Positions 9,680 to 19,495 are shown, counted from the stretch's first letter. The stretch is DNA of 58,522 nucleotides from an uncultured Deferribacteraceae bacterium (GCA_947039395.1 CAMQYS010000009.1:1-58522), one strand, 5' to 3'. Notes: generated by a model not told the origin, from the sequence alone. A program made the numbers and translations.

Positions 9680-10173
9680 TGAGAAATAAAAAGATAAATA
9701 AGATAGGGATACTTTTACTTTCTATCGCTATCTTACTGATAGTAACGGCAATTACCTTGAAATACTTTATAGCGATTAGTGGCGATATATCACTTCCCTA
9801 CTCTATTTGGTTGAAAGGTGATAAGAGTGATCAGTATATAAAAGGTAGTTACGTTATGGCATATCCTATAGGCACAAGAGCTATTAAATATGATTACATC
9901 ATTAAACAGATAAGTTGTGTTGCAGGCGATAAATTGACTGTCAAAAAAGACGGTAACATTAAAAATATGTTTTGTAATGATGAGTTAATCGGTGAGGTAT
10001 TAAGTGAAGATAGAACTGGTAAAAAGATTGAAAGTTTTACGATAAGTGATGAGTTTATAATACCTAACGGATATTATTTTTTATCAGGAACACATAAACG
10101 AAGTTACGATAGTCGCTACTTTGGAGTAGTAAATATTGAAAAGATTGTGATAGAAGTTTACCCACTTCTATAA
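9679..10173 (+). CDS. traF: TraF-type S26 signal peptidase
   Basis: 164 residues with an N-terminal membrane helix (about 10-30). SLPYSIW carries the candidate catalytic serine, and a lysine in DYIIKQISCVAGD matches the Ser-Lys arrangement of S26 peptidases. NGYYFLSGTHKRSYDSRYFG is the typical C-terminal box (G-D/H-x-x-x-S-x-D-S-R-Y-F/W-G). Conjugative peptidases of this type process pilin or other transfer proteins. It lies between traC and traW, where such peptidases occur in SXT/IncA/C-like systems. Confidence 0.85.
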   Translation: MRNKKINKIGILLLSIAILLIVTAITLKYFIAISGDISLPYSIWLKGDKSDQYIKGSYVMAYPIGTRAIKYDYIIKQISCVAGDKLTVKKDGNIKNMFCNDELIGEVLSEDRTGKKIESFTISDEFIIPNGYYFLSGTHKRSYDSRYFGVVNIEKIVIEVYPLL

Positions 10174-10182
10174 GGGGAATAG

Positions 10183-10779
10183 ATGAGATTAACATATATA
10201 TTACTGATACTTTTTATACCTGTATATCTACTTGCAAAAAGCTATCCCATTTTTGAAGAGGATCTGTTTGAGGCTATAAGTCGCTACAGCGAAACTAAAG
10301 AGTTTGAAGAGAAAGTTTTAAAAGATAGAGATGAAAAGGTAAAAACTATTGTAGAGATGTCAGGGATAAAACTGCCAACTGCAACTGATAACTACACTTA
10401 TAAAATAGTTGATAGCTACACTCTAACACAAGATATACCGAGGGTTGATAGAGAGGGAAATATTATAGGCGTTCTATATAAAAAAGGGTTTAAGTTTAAC
10501 CCACTTAAATTTATAAAAATAGCTCCACCATCATTAATTATTTTTGATGCTTGCAATATGAAAGAGAAAAAGTATGTACAAAACTTAATTAAAACAAGAA
10601 AGAACTTCATGCTTGTATCAGGTGGTTGCCAGCTACAAAATATCGAAGGATTTAGAGAGATGGTTTATTTAACTAATCAAGAGATGATAGATAAATTTAA
10701 GTTGAAAACCACTATATCAATAGTTGATGTAAACATAAAGGAGGCAGTCTATGAGATTAAAGTTATCGCTACTAATTAA
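10183..10779 (+). CDS. traW: TraW, periplasmic pilus assembly protein
   Basis: 198 residues with a signal peptide (cleavage near LLAKS). TraW-like features are KDRDEKVKTI, then DIPRVDREGNIIG..., a KKGFKFNPLKFI segment, and SLIIFDACNMKEKKY. TraW with TrbC and TraU forms the periplasmic pilus-assembly set of F-type systems. Its 3' end overlaps traU by 29 bases, a strong sign of coupling. Confidence 0.85.
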   Translation: MRLTYILLILFIPVYLLAKSYPIFEEDLFEAISRYSETKEFEEKVLKDRDEKVKTIVEMSGIKLPTATDNYTYKIVDSYTLTQDIPRVDREGNIIGVLYKKGFKFNPLKFIKIAPPSLIIFDACNMKEKKYVQNLIKTRKNFMLVSGGCQLQNIEGFREMVYLTNQEMIDKFKLKTTISIVDVNIKEAVYEIKVIATN

Positions 10780-11785
10780 TATTATTTTTCTAACTATCAT
10801 AACGCCGTCAGTATATGCCGATCCTGCATGTAATGCTGCAATGGGTAGTGGTGCAATTCTTGAAGTGAATAAAAACTTGTTAAAAACAATGAACAATATG
10901 GCTCCGCTCAGAATGGGTTCAGTTGAACTTATCTCAGGAGATGATTTGCCGTCAGTTGATAATGTTGATTCTAAGTTCATCTGTTGGTGTAAACGAGGCC
11001 CTATTGTTCTTCCTGGCATCGCTATAAGTTTTTGGAACAATGTAGGCATTGTTGAAACAAGTACAATACCGTACTGTTTTCCATCTTTATCACTAAAGAT
11101 ACCTCTAAAGTTCGGAGCAGATATGAGTTACGGACAGCGTAATACTGGTAGATTAGGTGAGAATAAAATCTCTGCACAAACACATTATCTAACATTAAAT
11201 TTATTAGGTTTGATTAATGAGGCGTTATCAATTTTATGTCTACATTTTGTAGAAACTCCAACGACTGGTATAGATCATATGAGCGAAGTGTATCCTTGGT
11301 GGCAGAACGATACATGGGCTGTAATATTTGCACCTGATAGTTTACTTGTTGCAAACCCTGTTGCACAAGCTGCCTGTTTTGCCGACTCTGCTGCATCAGT
11401 ATTAAATAAGCCGTTAGATTATCTTTACTGGTGTTACGGCACATGGGGATCAAGATATCCTAATACTGTAACTGTTGGATCAGGCGATGCTATCTCATCA
11501 TACGCACTATTAGTTGCAAGAACAGTATCATCACAATTTAAATCGCTAAAAATAACTTTAACAAGTGGCAAGCATATGTTTAAAGATTACTGTCAACCAG
11601 TACCGTCCTTACTTATGAAAAAATCGGTTGTGAATGTTTTTCCGATCCACCCTATTTTATACGATAAACGGCTATCGATCGGAGCATCATCATTTGTATG
11701 GGGCGTAGGACAAGATATGCCAATAAAAAATAAAGGTGTGATGACTTGGGCTGTATATCAGAAACGAGATTGTTGTGCATTATAA
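10751..11785 (+). CDS. traU: TraU, F-type pilus assembly/DNA transfer protein
   Basis: 344 residues: signal peptide (cleavage after VYA), then DPACNAAMG, CWCKRGPIVLPGIAISFW, PYCFPSL and many cysteines, the TraU hallmark pattern. The usual length is about 330. TraU is a periplasmic, disulfide-rich protein needed for mating-pair formation and DNA transfer. The DsbC-like and TraF-like proteins of this element are its probable folding helpers. The ATG overlaps traW. Confidence 0.93.
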   Translation: MRLKLSLLINIIFLTIITPSVYADPACNAAMGSGAILEVNKNLLKTMNNMAPLRMGSVELISGDDLPSVDNVDSKFICWCKRGPIVLPGIAISFWNNVGIVETSTIPYCFPSLSLKIPLKFGADMSYGQRNTGRLGENKISAQTHYLTLNLLGLINEALSILCLHFVETPTTGIDHMSEVYPWWQNDTWAVIFAPDSLLVANPVAQAACFADSAASVLNKPLDYLYWCYGTWGSRYPNTVTVGSGDAISSYALLVARTVSSQFKSLKITLTSGKHMFKDYCQPVPSLLMKKSVVNVFPIHPILYDKRLSIGASSFVWGVGQDMPIKNKGVMTWAVYQKRDCCAL

Positions 11786-11803
11786 TTATAAAAGGAGCTA
11801 CTC

Positions 11804-13843
11804 ATGTTTATAAAGTTTTTATGTTTTTCAACACCATTACTGGTGCTAATATTAATCGTCCCTATCTTCGCAGGTGCAAGCGATATGAGAGCTATATCAA
11901 ACGATGCTGTTGATACGATCGATCTAGGACAACAAAATAATCTAAAATCTAATAAAGATATGATCGACACATATCAGCAGATAGATAACTTTTCAGGTGG
12001 CCGTGATAAGAACGCTATATCTTCTAAACTATCAGGATTGATCGGTGAAACAGAGTCTCATTCATTAGACGGTTCTACTTCATTTGATGGACAAATAATA
12101 TGTGAAGGTAAAACTGCACTTGGCACTATCACATACACTAAAAATAGCAGTAATAAGCGTTTAACAATAAAATTAGATTTAGAAGAGTATGGAAGTAAAT
12201 CGATATCTAATATCTCATCAATCTGTTCAGATGGCGTTCTATCAAAATCAGGTAGTAACGCTTATGGGTACTCATTTATATTTTCTACAACTGGCAAGCT
12301 TGATGTTACGTCGCGTTCAAATCTATCTAACTGTGAAGGGATAGATATATATAGTAACTACTCTGCAACAGAAGATGATTACGATATGTTGACTGGTCAA
12401 GTTATTAAATTTTTATCAAGCAACACAAGTATCGGAGCTATCGTATCTGAGAAAGAAACGATGAGTGAAAATATCGCAGTTGTTAAATTGATGTCACAGA
12501 ACTCAACTCTTTGTGGAACAGATACAGTTATAGGTGGAACTGGTTCAGATCTATACTCGTACACCCCACTTGATAAATTATATCAAACAAATATAGATGG
12601 ATCACTCGCTATCCCTGATGGCTCATCTGCTATTAGCGACTCATTAAGTAATGAAGGCAGTATCTATTATATGATGAATAAATCGCTTGATACAGAGTAT
12701 GAAGATAATGTATCGATCGGTTCAGCAGATAATAATATATGTGCAATTGAAAATAAGATACTAAGTTCAACAGGTGGATTTATAACCGATGGTGGATGTT
12801 CTTTTAATAAAAATATCTGTACACAAATTATCGAAGATAAAGACGGATATAGTCTCTGTATAAGAGAGGCTATTATTACAGATACGACAGCTGGAGGCGA
12901 TCTATTTAACGGTATCTGTGGTGAGTATAATTTAGAGGTAACTAAACGAAAAGACTCTCCTAATTTTAAGTTTACTATAAATGGTAATGGAGGTATGGAC
13001 TGTAGTTTCTCAAGTGGTTCAAAAGGTACTATAGATAATATTAGTGAAACTTTAACCTACCATGCGACAAGTTGTAATGATGAAAATTTAACCTTAGATA
13101 TTAAGCTAACTACAAAATTTAAAGCTAATAACAAGTTATCATTAAATAGTAGAAACGATTGTGTAAGCAACGATAAAACATGTCAGATGATATCTGAGAA
13201 AGTATGTAAATCAGATAAAAAAGATTGTATCCAAACAGTTGAAAATATGAAGAGAGTAAGAACTGCAATTATTGAAAATGATGTAATAGAGATTAACGGT
13301 AAAAAATACACTCTAAGTGCTAACGGTTCTAAGATATCAGTTGTTGATGAGTTGAGTGAGGTAAAAGAATTCAATATCGATAACGGTCTTGGTTATGCGT
13401 ATATAGAAAGAGTTTACGCCTGCCCTAGTAATGATAACGACGGCTTAAAAGATGAGAAAGATATTTTAGGAAATATATTAGGTAACTATGATGAATCGTA
13501 TATTAACGGCAAATTAGTGCCTAAAGGTTGCACTATACCTATCTGTCTTGTAAGCATGCAGACAGATGACAGAACGGTTGTTAATAATGAAACTGGAGAA
13601 ACACGTATCGATGTAGGTAACTCAAGTTCAATCATAAAGGAGGTTAGATCGTGCCAACCTATTCTTGATAGCGATAAGTTTGCGTGTCCGTATGATCCAG
13701 TTAAAAAGGAAAGTATTCTAGAACAATGTTCATGCGATACAGAAATGCTTATGGATACAATCGGAGGCACTCTATCAGGTTTAGAAGTTATGAGACAGAT
13801 TGCAGAAGGCAACCAAACCCAGTGCAATCAAACAAAAGAATAA
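11804..13843 (+). CDS. traN: TraN, mating-pair stabilisation protein
   Basis: 679 residues: signal peptide (cleavage near IFAGA), a serine- and asparagine-rich N-terminal half, and a Cys-rich C-terminal half ending YDPVKKESILEQCSCDTE and then a short helix. It lies after traU with an AAGGAG ribosome site. TraN is an outer-membrane, disulfide-rich adhesin that selects and stabilises recipients. A second TraN-like protein with a different conserved C-terminal module is encoded at 39091-40770, so receptor functions may be divided between two proteins. Confidence 0.8.
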   Translation: MFIKFLCFSTPLLVLILIVPIFAGASDMRAISNDAVDTIDLGQQNNLKSNKDMIDTYQQIDNFSGGRDKNAISSKLSGLIGETESHSLDGSTSFDGQIICEGKTALGTITYTKNSSNKRLTIKLDLEEYGSKSISNISSICSDGVLSKSGSNAYGYSFIFSTTGKLDVTSRSNLSNCEGIDIYSNYSATEDDYDMLTGQVIKFLSSNTSIGAIVSEKETMSENIAVVKLMSQNSTLCGTDTVIGGTGSDLYSYTPLDKLYQTNIDGSLAIPDGSSAISDSLSNEGSIYYMMNKSLDTEYEDNVSIGSADNNICAIENKILSSTGGFITDGGCSFNKNICTQIIEDKDGYSLCIREAIITDTTAGGDLFNGICGEYNLEVTKRKDSPNFKFTINGNGGMDCSFSSGSKGTIDNISETLTYHATSCNDENLTLDIKLTTKFKANNKLSLNSRNDCVSNDKTCQMISEKVCKSDKKDCIQTVENMKRVRTAIIENDVIEINGKKYTLSANGSKISVVDELSEVKEFNIDNGLGYAYIERVYACPSNDNDGLKDEKDILGNILGNYDESYINGKLVPKGCTIPICLVSMQTDDRTVVNNETGETRIDVGNSSSIIKEVRSCQPILDSDKFACPYDPVKKESILEQCSCDTEMLMDTIGGTLSGLEVMRQIAEGNQTQCNQTKE

Positions 13844-13888
13844 CAGAAGTTTTATCCAATAAAAAAATAGTATTTAAGGAGAAAAGAA

Positions 13889-14173
13889 ATGATAAGAATT
13901 ATTTTATGTTTAGTAACAGTAGCAGTAGTAATAATGCCAGAGTTAGGTTATTCAGCATCAGCAGATGCAGCCGAGTTAGATGATGTATGGAATAAACTCA
14001 AAGTTGGAATAGCAGGTACATACGGTAAAATCGCATCGTTAGGAATTGTAATAGCGTCTATATGGAATAGAGAGCGTATCGGAATGATGGGTATGGGTGG
14101 TGGTATTATTATCGGCGTTATGATCCCTACCGTACCTGCAATTATCGACAAGCTCGGCACAGTAACATTTTAA
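13889..14173 (+). CDS. traA: TraA/VirB2-family pilin precursor
   Basis: 94 residues. A signal peptide ends near YSASA, giving a mature peptide of about 70 residues with two hydrophobic segments (GTYGKIASLGIVIAS, and the Gly/Met/Ile-rich GMGGGIIIGVMIPTVPAII). Size and topology match F-type pilins. A strong AAGGAG site lies 7-8 bases before the ATG, expected for an abundant subunit. It stands directly before traL, as in F. The leader peptidase could be the S26 enzyme upstream. Confidence 0.85.
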   Translation: MIRIILCLVTVAVVIMPELGYSASADAAELDDVWNKLKVGIAGTYGKIASLGIVIASIWNRERIGMMGMGGGIIIGVMIPTVPAIIDKLGTVTF

Positions 14174-14174
14174 T

Positions 14175-14474
14175 ATGAGTAACGCTAGATATATCCCTAA
14201 ATATTTAGATGCACAACCTCAGTTCTTATGGTTTGAATTAGATGAAGCAATGATCTTACTTATGGGACTTGTTACAGGAAGAATGTTAGATCAGATGCCA
14301 CTATTTATAGTCACCTCTTTTCTAGTTCAGAAAGTATACTCACGTCTAAAGAATGCAAAACAGACAGGGTTTGTGCAACACACATTATACGCACTAGGGC
14401 TTGTCAAATTTAAAAGTAATCTAGGGAAATTTAAAAAGATCCCTGATTACTATATAAAATTTTACGTTAAATAA
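14175..14474 (+). CDS. traL: TraL, VirB3-like inner-membrane protein
   Basis: 99 residues: IPKYLDAQPQFLWFELDE at the N-terminus, typical of TraL, followed by paired hydrophobic segments (MILLMGLVTGRMLDQMPLFIV) and a basic C-terminus. It starts 1 base after the pilin stop. TraL/VirB3 works with the TraC ATPase at the inner membrane in pilus assembly. Length agrees with the family (about 90-100). Confidence 0.9.
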   Translation: MSNARYIPKYLDAQPQFLWFELDEAMILLMGLVTGRMLDQMPLFIVTSFLVQKVYSRLKNAKQTGFVQHTLYALGLVKFKSNLGKFKKIPDYYIKFYVK

Positions 14475-14485
14475 TAGGATAAAAA

Positions 14486-15040
14486 ATGAAGACTAAATTT
14501 TTCAATGAATGGGATAAACTTAAAATGAGAGACAATATCAACTTTTATATAATTGTGATACTTGCAGTTATACTTGTTGTTCAAACGATTGCTATAATTA
14601 ATATCGTACAGAATAGAACTGTTGTAATACTACCTCCTCAAGTAGATCAAGAGTTTCAAATTGTAGGCAATACGTTATCTAAATCGTATCTTGAACAGGT
14701 ATCATTTTATATATCAGATCGGATAATGTCTCTCTCTCCTAGCAATGCAAAAGTGAGTTTAGAGAGTATCGCTCCGTTCTTATCAACAGATGTTGAGCAT
14801 TTAAAAGTTATTAAAAAAACGTTAGAGAAAGAAGCCGAACTAATCATATCTGAGAACTTGTTTCAATCGTTCTACCCTAACAAATTTCAGATAAATGAGA
14901 AAGATAAAATCATGACTGTTACAGGCGTACTTAGAAAATATATCGGAGATATGTTCGTGCAGTCTAAAGATCAAAAGATCGATTATCCGTATGAGATCAA
15001 ATCAGGCAGATTAATTATTAAAGGAGTTAATATAAGATGA
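14486..15040 (+). CDS. traE: TraE, VirB5/VirB8-like channel protein
   Basis: 184 residues: one N-terminal membrane helix (about 22-42, IIVILAVILVVQTIAIINIV) and a periplasmic domain with VVILPPQVDQEFQIVGN, SKSYLEQVSFYISDRIMSLSP and GDMFVQSKDQKIDYPYEI, the pattern of TraE. Usual length is about 190. Start GGATAAAAAATG. Its stop overlaps the traK ATG by 4 bases. Confidence 0.9.
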   Translation: MKTKFFNEWDKLKMRDNINFYIIVILAVILVVQTIAIINIVQNRTVVILPPQVDQEFQIVGNTLSKSYLEQVSFYISDRIMSLSPSNAKVSLESIAPFLSTDVEHLKVIKKTLEKEAELIISENLFQSFYPNKFQINEKDKIMTVTGVLRKYIGDMFVQSKDQKIDYPYEIKSGRLIIKGVNIR

Positions 15041-16026
15041 AATTATTAACCGTATTCATATTACTAACTATCTCTACAACTGTTTATGCAGATTTTGTTC
15101 CACGATTTGCAACAGCTAATATAAGAGAAGAAGCAAGTATAAATTCAACGATCATAGAAACAGTTCAAAGAGGAGCTGTACTTAAAGATTTAAAAAATGT
15201 ACGTCAAGGATTGAACAGTAGATTTTGGTATTATATCGAGACACCAACTGGTTTAAAAGGGTACGTTGCATCAGATATTATAAATGATTTTGAGTTAAGA
15301 GATGTAGCGTTACCTATAAAAAAATCTACTACCAATACTGTGAAAAACAGTAATACAACTGTTGTTTCTGATAACACACTCCATAGAGTAAATATATCGT
15401 TGAAAAATCTTAATAGACTTAGTTGTGGATCAAAAATATCTGATCCTATTTACAGTAAAGATAAAGAGTTTGAAGTTGTGCGTGGAGGTGATAAAGATCT
15501 ATTCTTAAAAATCTCTCCTATTAAAACAACTACGGCTGATGGAGTAACTGAGATCAAATTTAATACATTTGAAAGAGAGTTGTTTGTTGAGTGTTTAGGT
15601 AAGATTTATAACTTCACTTTTATACCAGTTGATAACCTACCTACTCAAACAATTATTATCGAATCAACTTTTCAAGAGATCGAAAAAGCACGCAACACGG
15701 AACGTATATCTGATTATGAAGAGTTAATTTATAGTTTAGTAAAACACGCATATCTTGAACAGATACCTGTAGGTTATAAAATGAGTAAAGGTAATTTAGC
15801 TTATCAGTTTAAAGAGTTAGAAATTAAGTTGCGTTACGTCTATAAAGGGTACGATTATGTTGTTGAAGATTGGGAGATAAAATCTGTATCCCCTCAAGTT
15901 ATAGATTTAGATGAGAGCAGTTTTATACCTTATATTAAATCAGCAAGAGCTGTAACATTTGTTGCACCACGATTATCTAAAAACGAGAAGACGAGAATGT
16001 TAGTTGTACGTCTCAACAGTAATTAA
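15037..16026 (+). CDS. traK: TraK (secretin-like) with an N-terminal SH3 domain
   Basis: 329 residues, longer than F TraK (about 240). After a signal peptide (cleavage after VYA) comes a bacterial SH3-like domain, about residues 20-85: ATANIREEASINSTIIETV...GAVLKDL...WYYIETPTGLKGYVASD. A Ser/Thr/Asn linker leads to the TraK domain (RVNISLKNLNRLSCG..., FTFIPVDNLPTQTIII...). TraK forms the outer-membrane ring with TraV and TraB. SH3 domains of this type usually bind cell-wall peptides, so the fusion may add a peptidoglycan anchor. Confidence 0.8.
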   Translation: MKLLTVFILLTISTTVYADFVPRFATANIREEASINSTIIETVQRGAVLKDLKNVRQGLNSRFWYYIETPTGLKGYVASDIINDFELRDVALPIKKSTTNTVKNSNTTVVSDNTLHRVNISLKNLNRLSCGSKISDPIYSKDKEFEVVRGGDKDLFLKISPIKTTTADGVTEIKFNTFERELFVECLGKIYNFTFIPVDNLPTQTIIIESTFQEIEKARNTERISDYEELIYSLVKHAYLEQIPVGYKMSKGNLAYQFKELEIKLRYVYKGYDYVVEDWEIKSVSPQVIDLDESSFIPYIKSARAVTFVAPRLSKNEKTRMLVVRLNSN

Positions 16027-16028
16027 TT

Positions 16029-16826
16029 ATGAAGATATTACTATATTTTTTACTACTAACATTACTATTAACTGGAGTTATAAATGCTGAAATTTTTAAT
16101 AGAGATGAAACCATGAAGAAAGGTATTGAGCTAGGTGCAAACGATATAAATCTTTTAGGTAACGATAAGTTTAAGAAAGAGGCAAACGAACTATACGATA
16201 TTATAACTAATACCGTTAAGCCAAGAGCTAACGAGATTGCCGAAACTATAAGCTTTGATAACTCAACTGGTGTTATTCATTTCAATCGTACAGTACCTAA
16301 AAATGATAGTAAAAAATTAGCAAAAAATATGGGTAATATTTTAAGAGATGATGAGAGAATTTATATATTTATTTCATCATCAATACCGATCGATGTTTTA
16401 AAAAGATACGCTACAGATATAGATCTATTAGGGATAGGCAGAAACACAGTTTTCATATTAAGAGGTTGTATTGATACAGGTAAAGGCGTTGGTGGTTGTG
16501 GCGATTTTAAAGCTACCGTAAACTTTTTTAAATCATTTGCAGAAGATAAAAAGGATAGTATCTATAATGTTCAAATTTGGATAGACCCTACCCTATTTAA
16601 AAAATACGATATTACTTCTGCTCCTACATTTGTTTATGCAGAGGGTATAACTTTATCAGGCGATATAGGATCAGAGGGATCAGATCAAAGATTAATCTCA
16701 ACACCTAAATATAGTAAAAGTTTAGGCGATTGGAGTTTTGATTATCATCTAAGAGAGTTACAACGCAGTTCAAACTCTAATACACTTAAAAATATTTTAG
16801 AGGGTTATAGTGATGATAAAAATTAA
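16029..16826 (+). CDS. trbC: TrbC, F-type pilin assembly protein
   Basis: 265 residues: signal peptide (cleavage near INAE) and a thioredoxin-like fold domain with IYIFISSSIPIDVLKRYATD, VFILRGCIDTG and a late IWIDPTLFKKYDITSAPTFVY. This is the TrbC/TraW-C pattern (FVSxSMP..L......, RG......T...). It works with TraW in the periplasm. It follows traK by 2 bases and overlaps the next small gene. Confidence 0.85.
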   Translation: MKILLYFLLLTLLLTGVINAEIFNRDETMKKGIELGANDINLLGNDKFKKEANELYDIITNTVKPRANEIAETISFDNSTGVIHFNRTVPKNDSKKLAKNMGNILRDDERIYIFISSSIPIDVLKRYATDIDLLGIGRNTVFILRGCIDTGKGVGGCGDFKATVNFFKSFAEDKKDSIYNVQIWIDPTLFKKYDITSAPTFVYAEGITLSGDIGSEGSDQRLISTPKYSKSLGDWSFDYHLRELQRSSNSNTLKNILEGYSDDKN

Positions 16827-17103
16827 AAATATATTAAATAATATTAGTAAGAGAATAACTTTTCCTAAACCTAAAATTATATCTATGAATAGATTCTATT
16901 TATCACTTTTTATATTCACTATAATTTTGTTTATAATTCAAATAACCTTTTTTCCAAGCAGTAATGTTGTTGTGTTTTCAAAACTGTACGGATTTATATT
17001 TTTCATCATTCCGATGATTATGTTTATATATTATTTTATTAGATTTATTCAGAATTTTAAAACACGAAAAAAACAGAGTAACGGAAATAATTATGACAAA
17101 TAA
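16813..17103 (+). CDS. Small two-helix membrane protein in tra operon
   Basis: 96 residues from the ATG at 16813 (GTG at 16810 is possible). Two hydrophobic segments, about residues 29-46 and 60-80, are separated by a short polar loop, with basic ends facing the cytoplasm. It overlaps trbC by 14 bases and traG by 11. No family recognised. By position it might be an assembly factor or entry-exclusion protein, but nothing in the sequence decides this. Confidence 0.65.
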   Translation: MIKIKNILNNISKRITFPKPKIISMNRFYLSLFIFTIILFIIQITFFPSSNVVVFSKLYGFIFFIIPMIMFIYYFIRFIQNFKTRKKQSNGNNYDK

Positions 17104-19495
17104 ATTTCTATCAAAAAGTATATTGGCAGTAGCGATGATTTTACTTCCAACGATCGTATCGGCTGCACCTGCTTATGAAGTTCATGCGTGGGGTTACGGC
17201 GATCTACTGTACAACGTCCTTCAAGCAACTAAAGTTCTTATAGGCTCAAACAACTATCTAAAAATGGTTCAAATCGCATTAACGATCGGTATAATGATAA
17301 CTGTATTATCGTTAATGAATGCGAAAGATTTTTCAATTTTTATGGTTGGACAGAAAGTTGTTGTAGGTGTTTTACTATATACTTTCATCGTTGGTAGCAG
17401 TACAGATGTTGTTATAACCGATCATACAACTGGTAAAACTCGTGATATCAGAAGTGTACCATCAGTAATTGGATTTCCTCTATACCTCTTTTCAAATTTA
17501 GAAAGAGGAGCAAGCGAACTTTTTAGAACATCACTCGCAATGACAGAGGGTTCGCTCACAGCACTCGGATCAGTACCAGTAACTACAGGGTATGATTTAC
17601 TATACACAGCAAGTAACTATCGTATTCAAGATCCTAAACTTAATCAAACTATAAATCAGTTTATACAGAACTGTGTTTACCCTGATGTTTTATCAGGATT
17701 TTTAGATCTATCAACATTAGGATCAGCAAATTTTTGGCAATCACTTTCAGGCAACACCCACCCTGCAAGAATATCAGGTATATACGAAGGCAAAACTGAT
17801 TTGATAGATGGAAAACTTAATCCATGTCCAGCAGTGTATACATATATAGATAACACCTTAGCTACATATACTAATAAAGGTGGAACAGGATTTAAACGAC
17901 TAGCAGCATCAATGGGGTTTTTAACTGCTGATACGGTATCAAGTACGTTAGGCACAATATCGAAACAATCATTCGGTTACGGTCAGAACGGTTCTATGTT
18001 TTTAAAGAATGCGATAGCTATGAATTCATTTAATGATGCGTATGTGCAGACTGCATCACAGGTAGGTATAGATTCATCAGCGTTAGCGTATGGTATGGCA
18101 AAAGGTAGCGAAACGACTGCAACACAGATGACGTTATCAGGGATAATGGCAAAGAAATATATGCCTTTCACAAAAGGTTTTATGACGGTTATATTGATCG
18201 CACTTATACCGTTAATTTTACTGATCGCACTAGCTACTAATTCACTTCGTAAACCTGCAGGAATGATTATAGGTATTTTAACTGCGTTGTCGTTATGGTC
18301 GATAGGAGCTCAATTGTTAGACTTCTTTATTTTGATAAGAACTCGTGAGATGTTAGAGACTGTTGCAACAGCTGGTGGAGAGTATTCACTAACAACAAAA
18401 CCGATAATTGATTCATCGATACTTGACTCAATAAATATGGCTATGAGTATGTATTGGATGATCCCTACCCTATCATTTGCAGTAGCCTCAATGAACGGTT
18501 ATGCAGCATCACAAATGATGAGTGGAGCAGGAGCAGCAGCGAACAGTGCAGTAGGTGGAGCAGCTGGCGAGATCGCCTCAGGATCAAGATCAATGGGCGT
18601 TGTCCGTGAAAATATGATGAGTGCAAATAAGTATGATGGAGCATCAAGCTTTAACTCAGGACAAAGCAGTCAAATGACTAACTCTAACTCTATTGTAGGC
18701 AAAAATGATAAAAATATTAGTGCAGATACAAAGAGTAGTGAAATGTATTCGTACGATGGTAGTCATAACGTAAACACTAGCAGCAATATCAACAGTAGCG
18801 ACAATGTAAACAATAGCAGTAATGTAAATAGTAGCAACAACGTAAACACTAGCAGCAATATAAACAGTAGCGACAACGTAAATAGTAGCCGTAATATAAA
18901 CACTAGCAATAACGAAAACAGTAGTAACAACATCAACAGTAGTGATAATAGAAATAGTTCAACAAATATTAATGACGAAACAAATATCAAAGAAGGATTA
19001 AATCTGTCAGGATCAGTTCAAACAGGTAGTACAGGAGACTCTATAGCACTTAAAGAATTAGCAAGTACAATGAACAATGAGGAAGCTAAAAACTTTCCAG
19101 CATCATTAAGAGGTAGTACATCATATTCTCCTCAAACAGTAGCCATGCAAGAACAAACAGCAGCAAGTATAGCTAGTCAAATGGCTGCATATTCAACACA
19201 AACGGAAGCTCAAAACGTTAGCACGAATGTGAAAGCAGACACAGGAGGATTTTTACCTTTTTTTAGTGCTAGCGTAAGTAAAGGAGATCAAACTCTTGAA
19301 ACTCAAAATTTATATCAACAAGAACTTGCAGATATAATGAAGGACTCTAACTCTACAAATATAGAGACAAATGTACAAAATTACCTAAATGAAAAGCTAG
19401 GTGATGATAACAACTTAAAACTTATTGATCTTAAAACAGAAAAGGTTGAAATAGATCCTACTAAAGAGGACAAAGTGTCAAGAACTGATTTCTAG
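17093..19495 (+). CDS. traG: TraG N-terminal-domain protein with long Asn/Ser repeat
   Basis: 800 residues: signal-like helix, then TraG-N features (YEVHAWGYGDLLYNVLQATKV, several membrane segments up to about residue 420, and MIPTLSFAVASMNGYAASQMMSGAG). From about 560 to 625 there is a low-complexity run built on an 18-bp DNA unit (18765-18960) coding N-V/I-N-S/T-S-S/N. The polar C-terminal tail is about 170 residues. TraG acts in pilus assembly and mating-pair stabilisation, and its C-terminal part is exposed and variable. It ends the plus-strand transfer operon. Confidence 0.88.
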   Translation: MTNKFLSKSILAVAMILLPTIVSAAPAYEVHAWGYGDLLYNVLQATKVLIGSNNYLKMVQIALTIGIMITVLSLMNAKDFSIFMVGQKVVVGVLLYTFIVGSSTDVVITDHTTGKTRDIRSVPSVIGFPLYLFSNLERGASELFRTSLAMTEGSLTALGSVPVTTGYDLLYTASNYRIQDPKLNQTINQFIQNCVYPDVLSGFLDLSTLGSANFWQSLSGNTHPARISGIYEGKTDLIDGKLNPCPAVYTYIDNTLATYTNKGGTGFKRLAASMGFLTADTVSSTLGTISKQSFGYGQNGSMFLKNAIAMNSFNDAYVQTASQVGIDSSALAYGMAKGSETTATQMTLSGIMAKKYMPFTKGFMTVILIALIPLILLIALATNSLRKPAGMIIGILTALSLWSIGAQLLDFFILIRTREMLETVATAGGEYSLTTKPIIDSSILDSINMAMSMYWMIPTLSFAVASMNGYAASQMMSGAGAAANSAVGGAAGEIASGSRSMGVVRENMMSANKYDGASSFNSGQSSQMTNSNSIVGKNDKNISADTKSSEMYSYDGSHNVNTSSNINSSDNVNNSSNVNSSNNVNTSSNINSSDNVNSSRNINTSNNENSSNNINSSDNRNSSTNINDETNIKEGLNLSGSVQTGSTGDSIALKELASTMNNEEAKNFPASLRGSTSYSPQTVAMQEQTAASIASQMAAYSTQTEAQNVSTNVKADTGGFLPFFSASVSKGDQTLETQNLYQQELADIMKDSNSTNIETNVQNYLNEKLGDDNNLKLIDLKTEKVEIDPTKEDKVSRTDF
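18765..18960 (+). repeat. 18-bp minisatellite inside traG
   Basis: Ten or so imperfect copies of an 18-bp unit of the kind GTAAACACTAGCAGCAAT encode alternating Asn and Ser/Thr residues. Such in-frame repeats can change in number by slippage or recombination without breaking the frame, so linker length may vary between strains. Confidence 0.8.
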
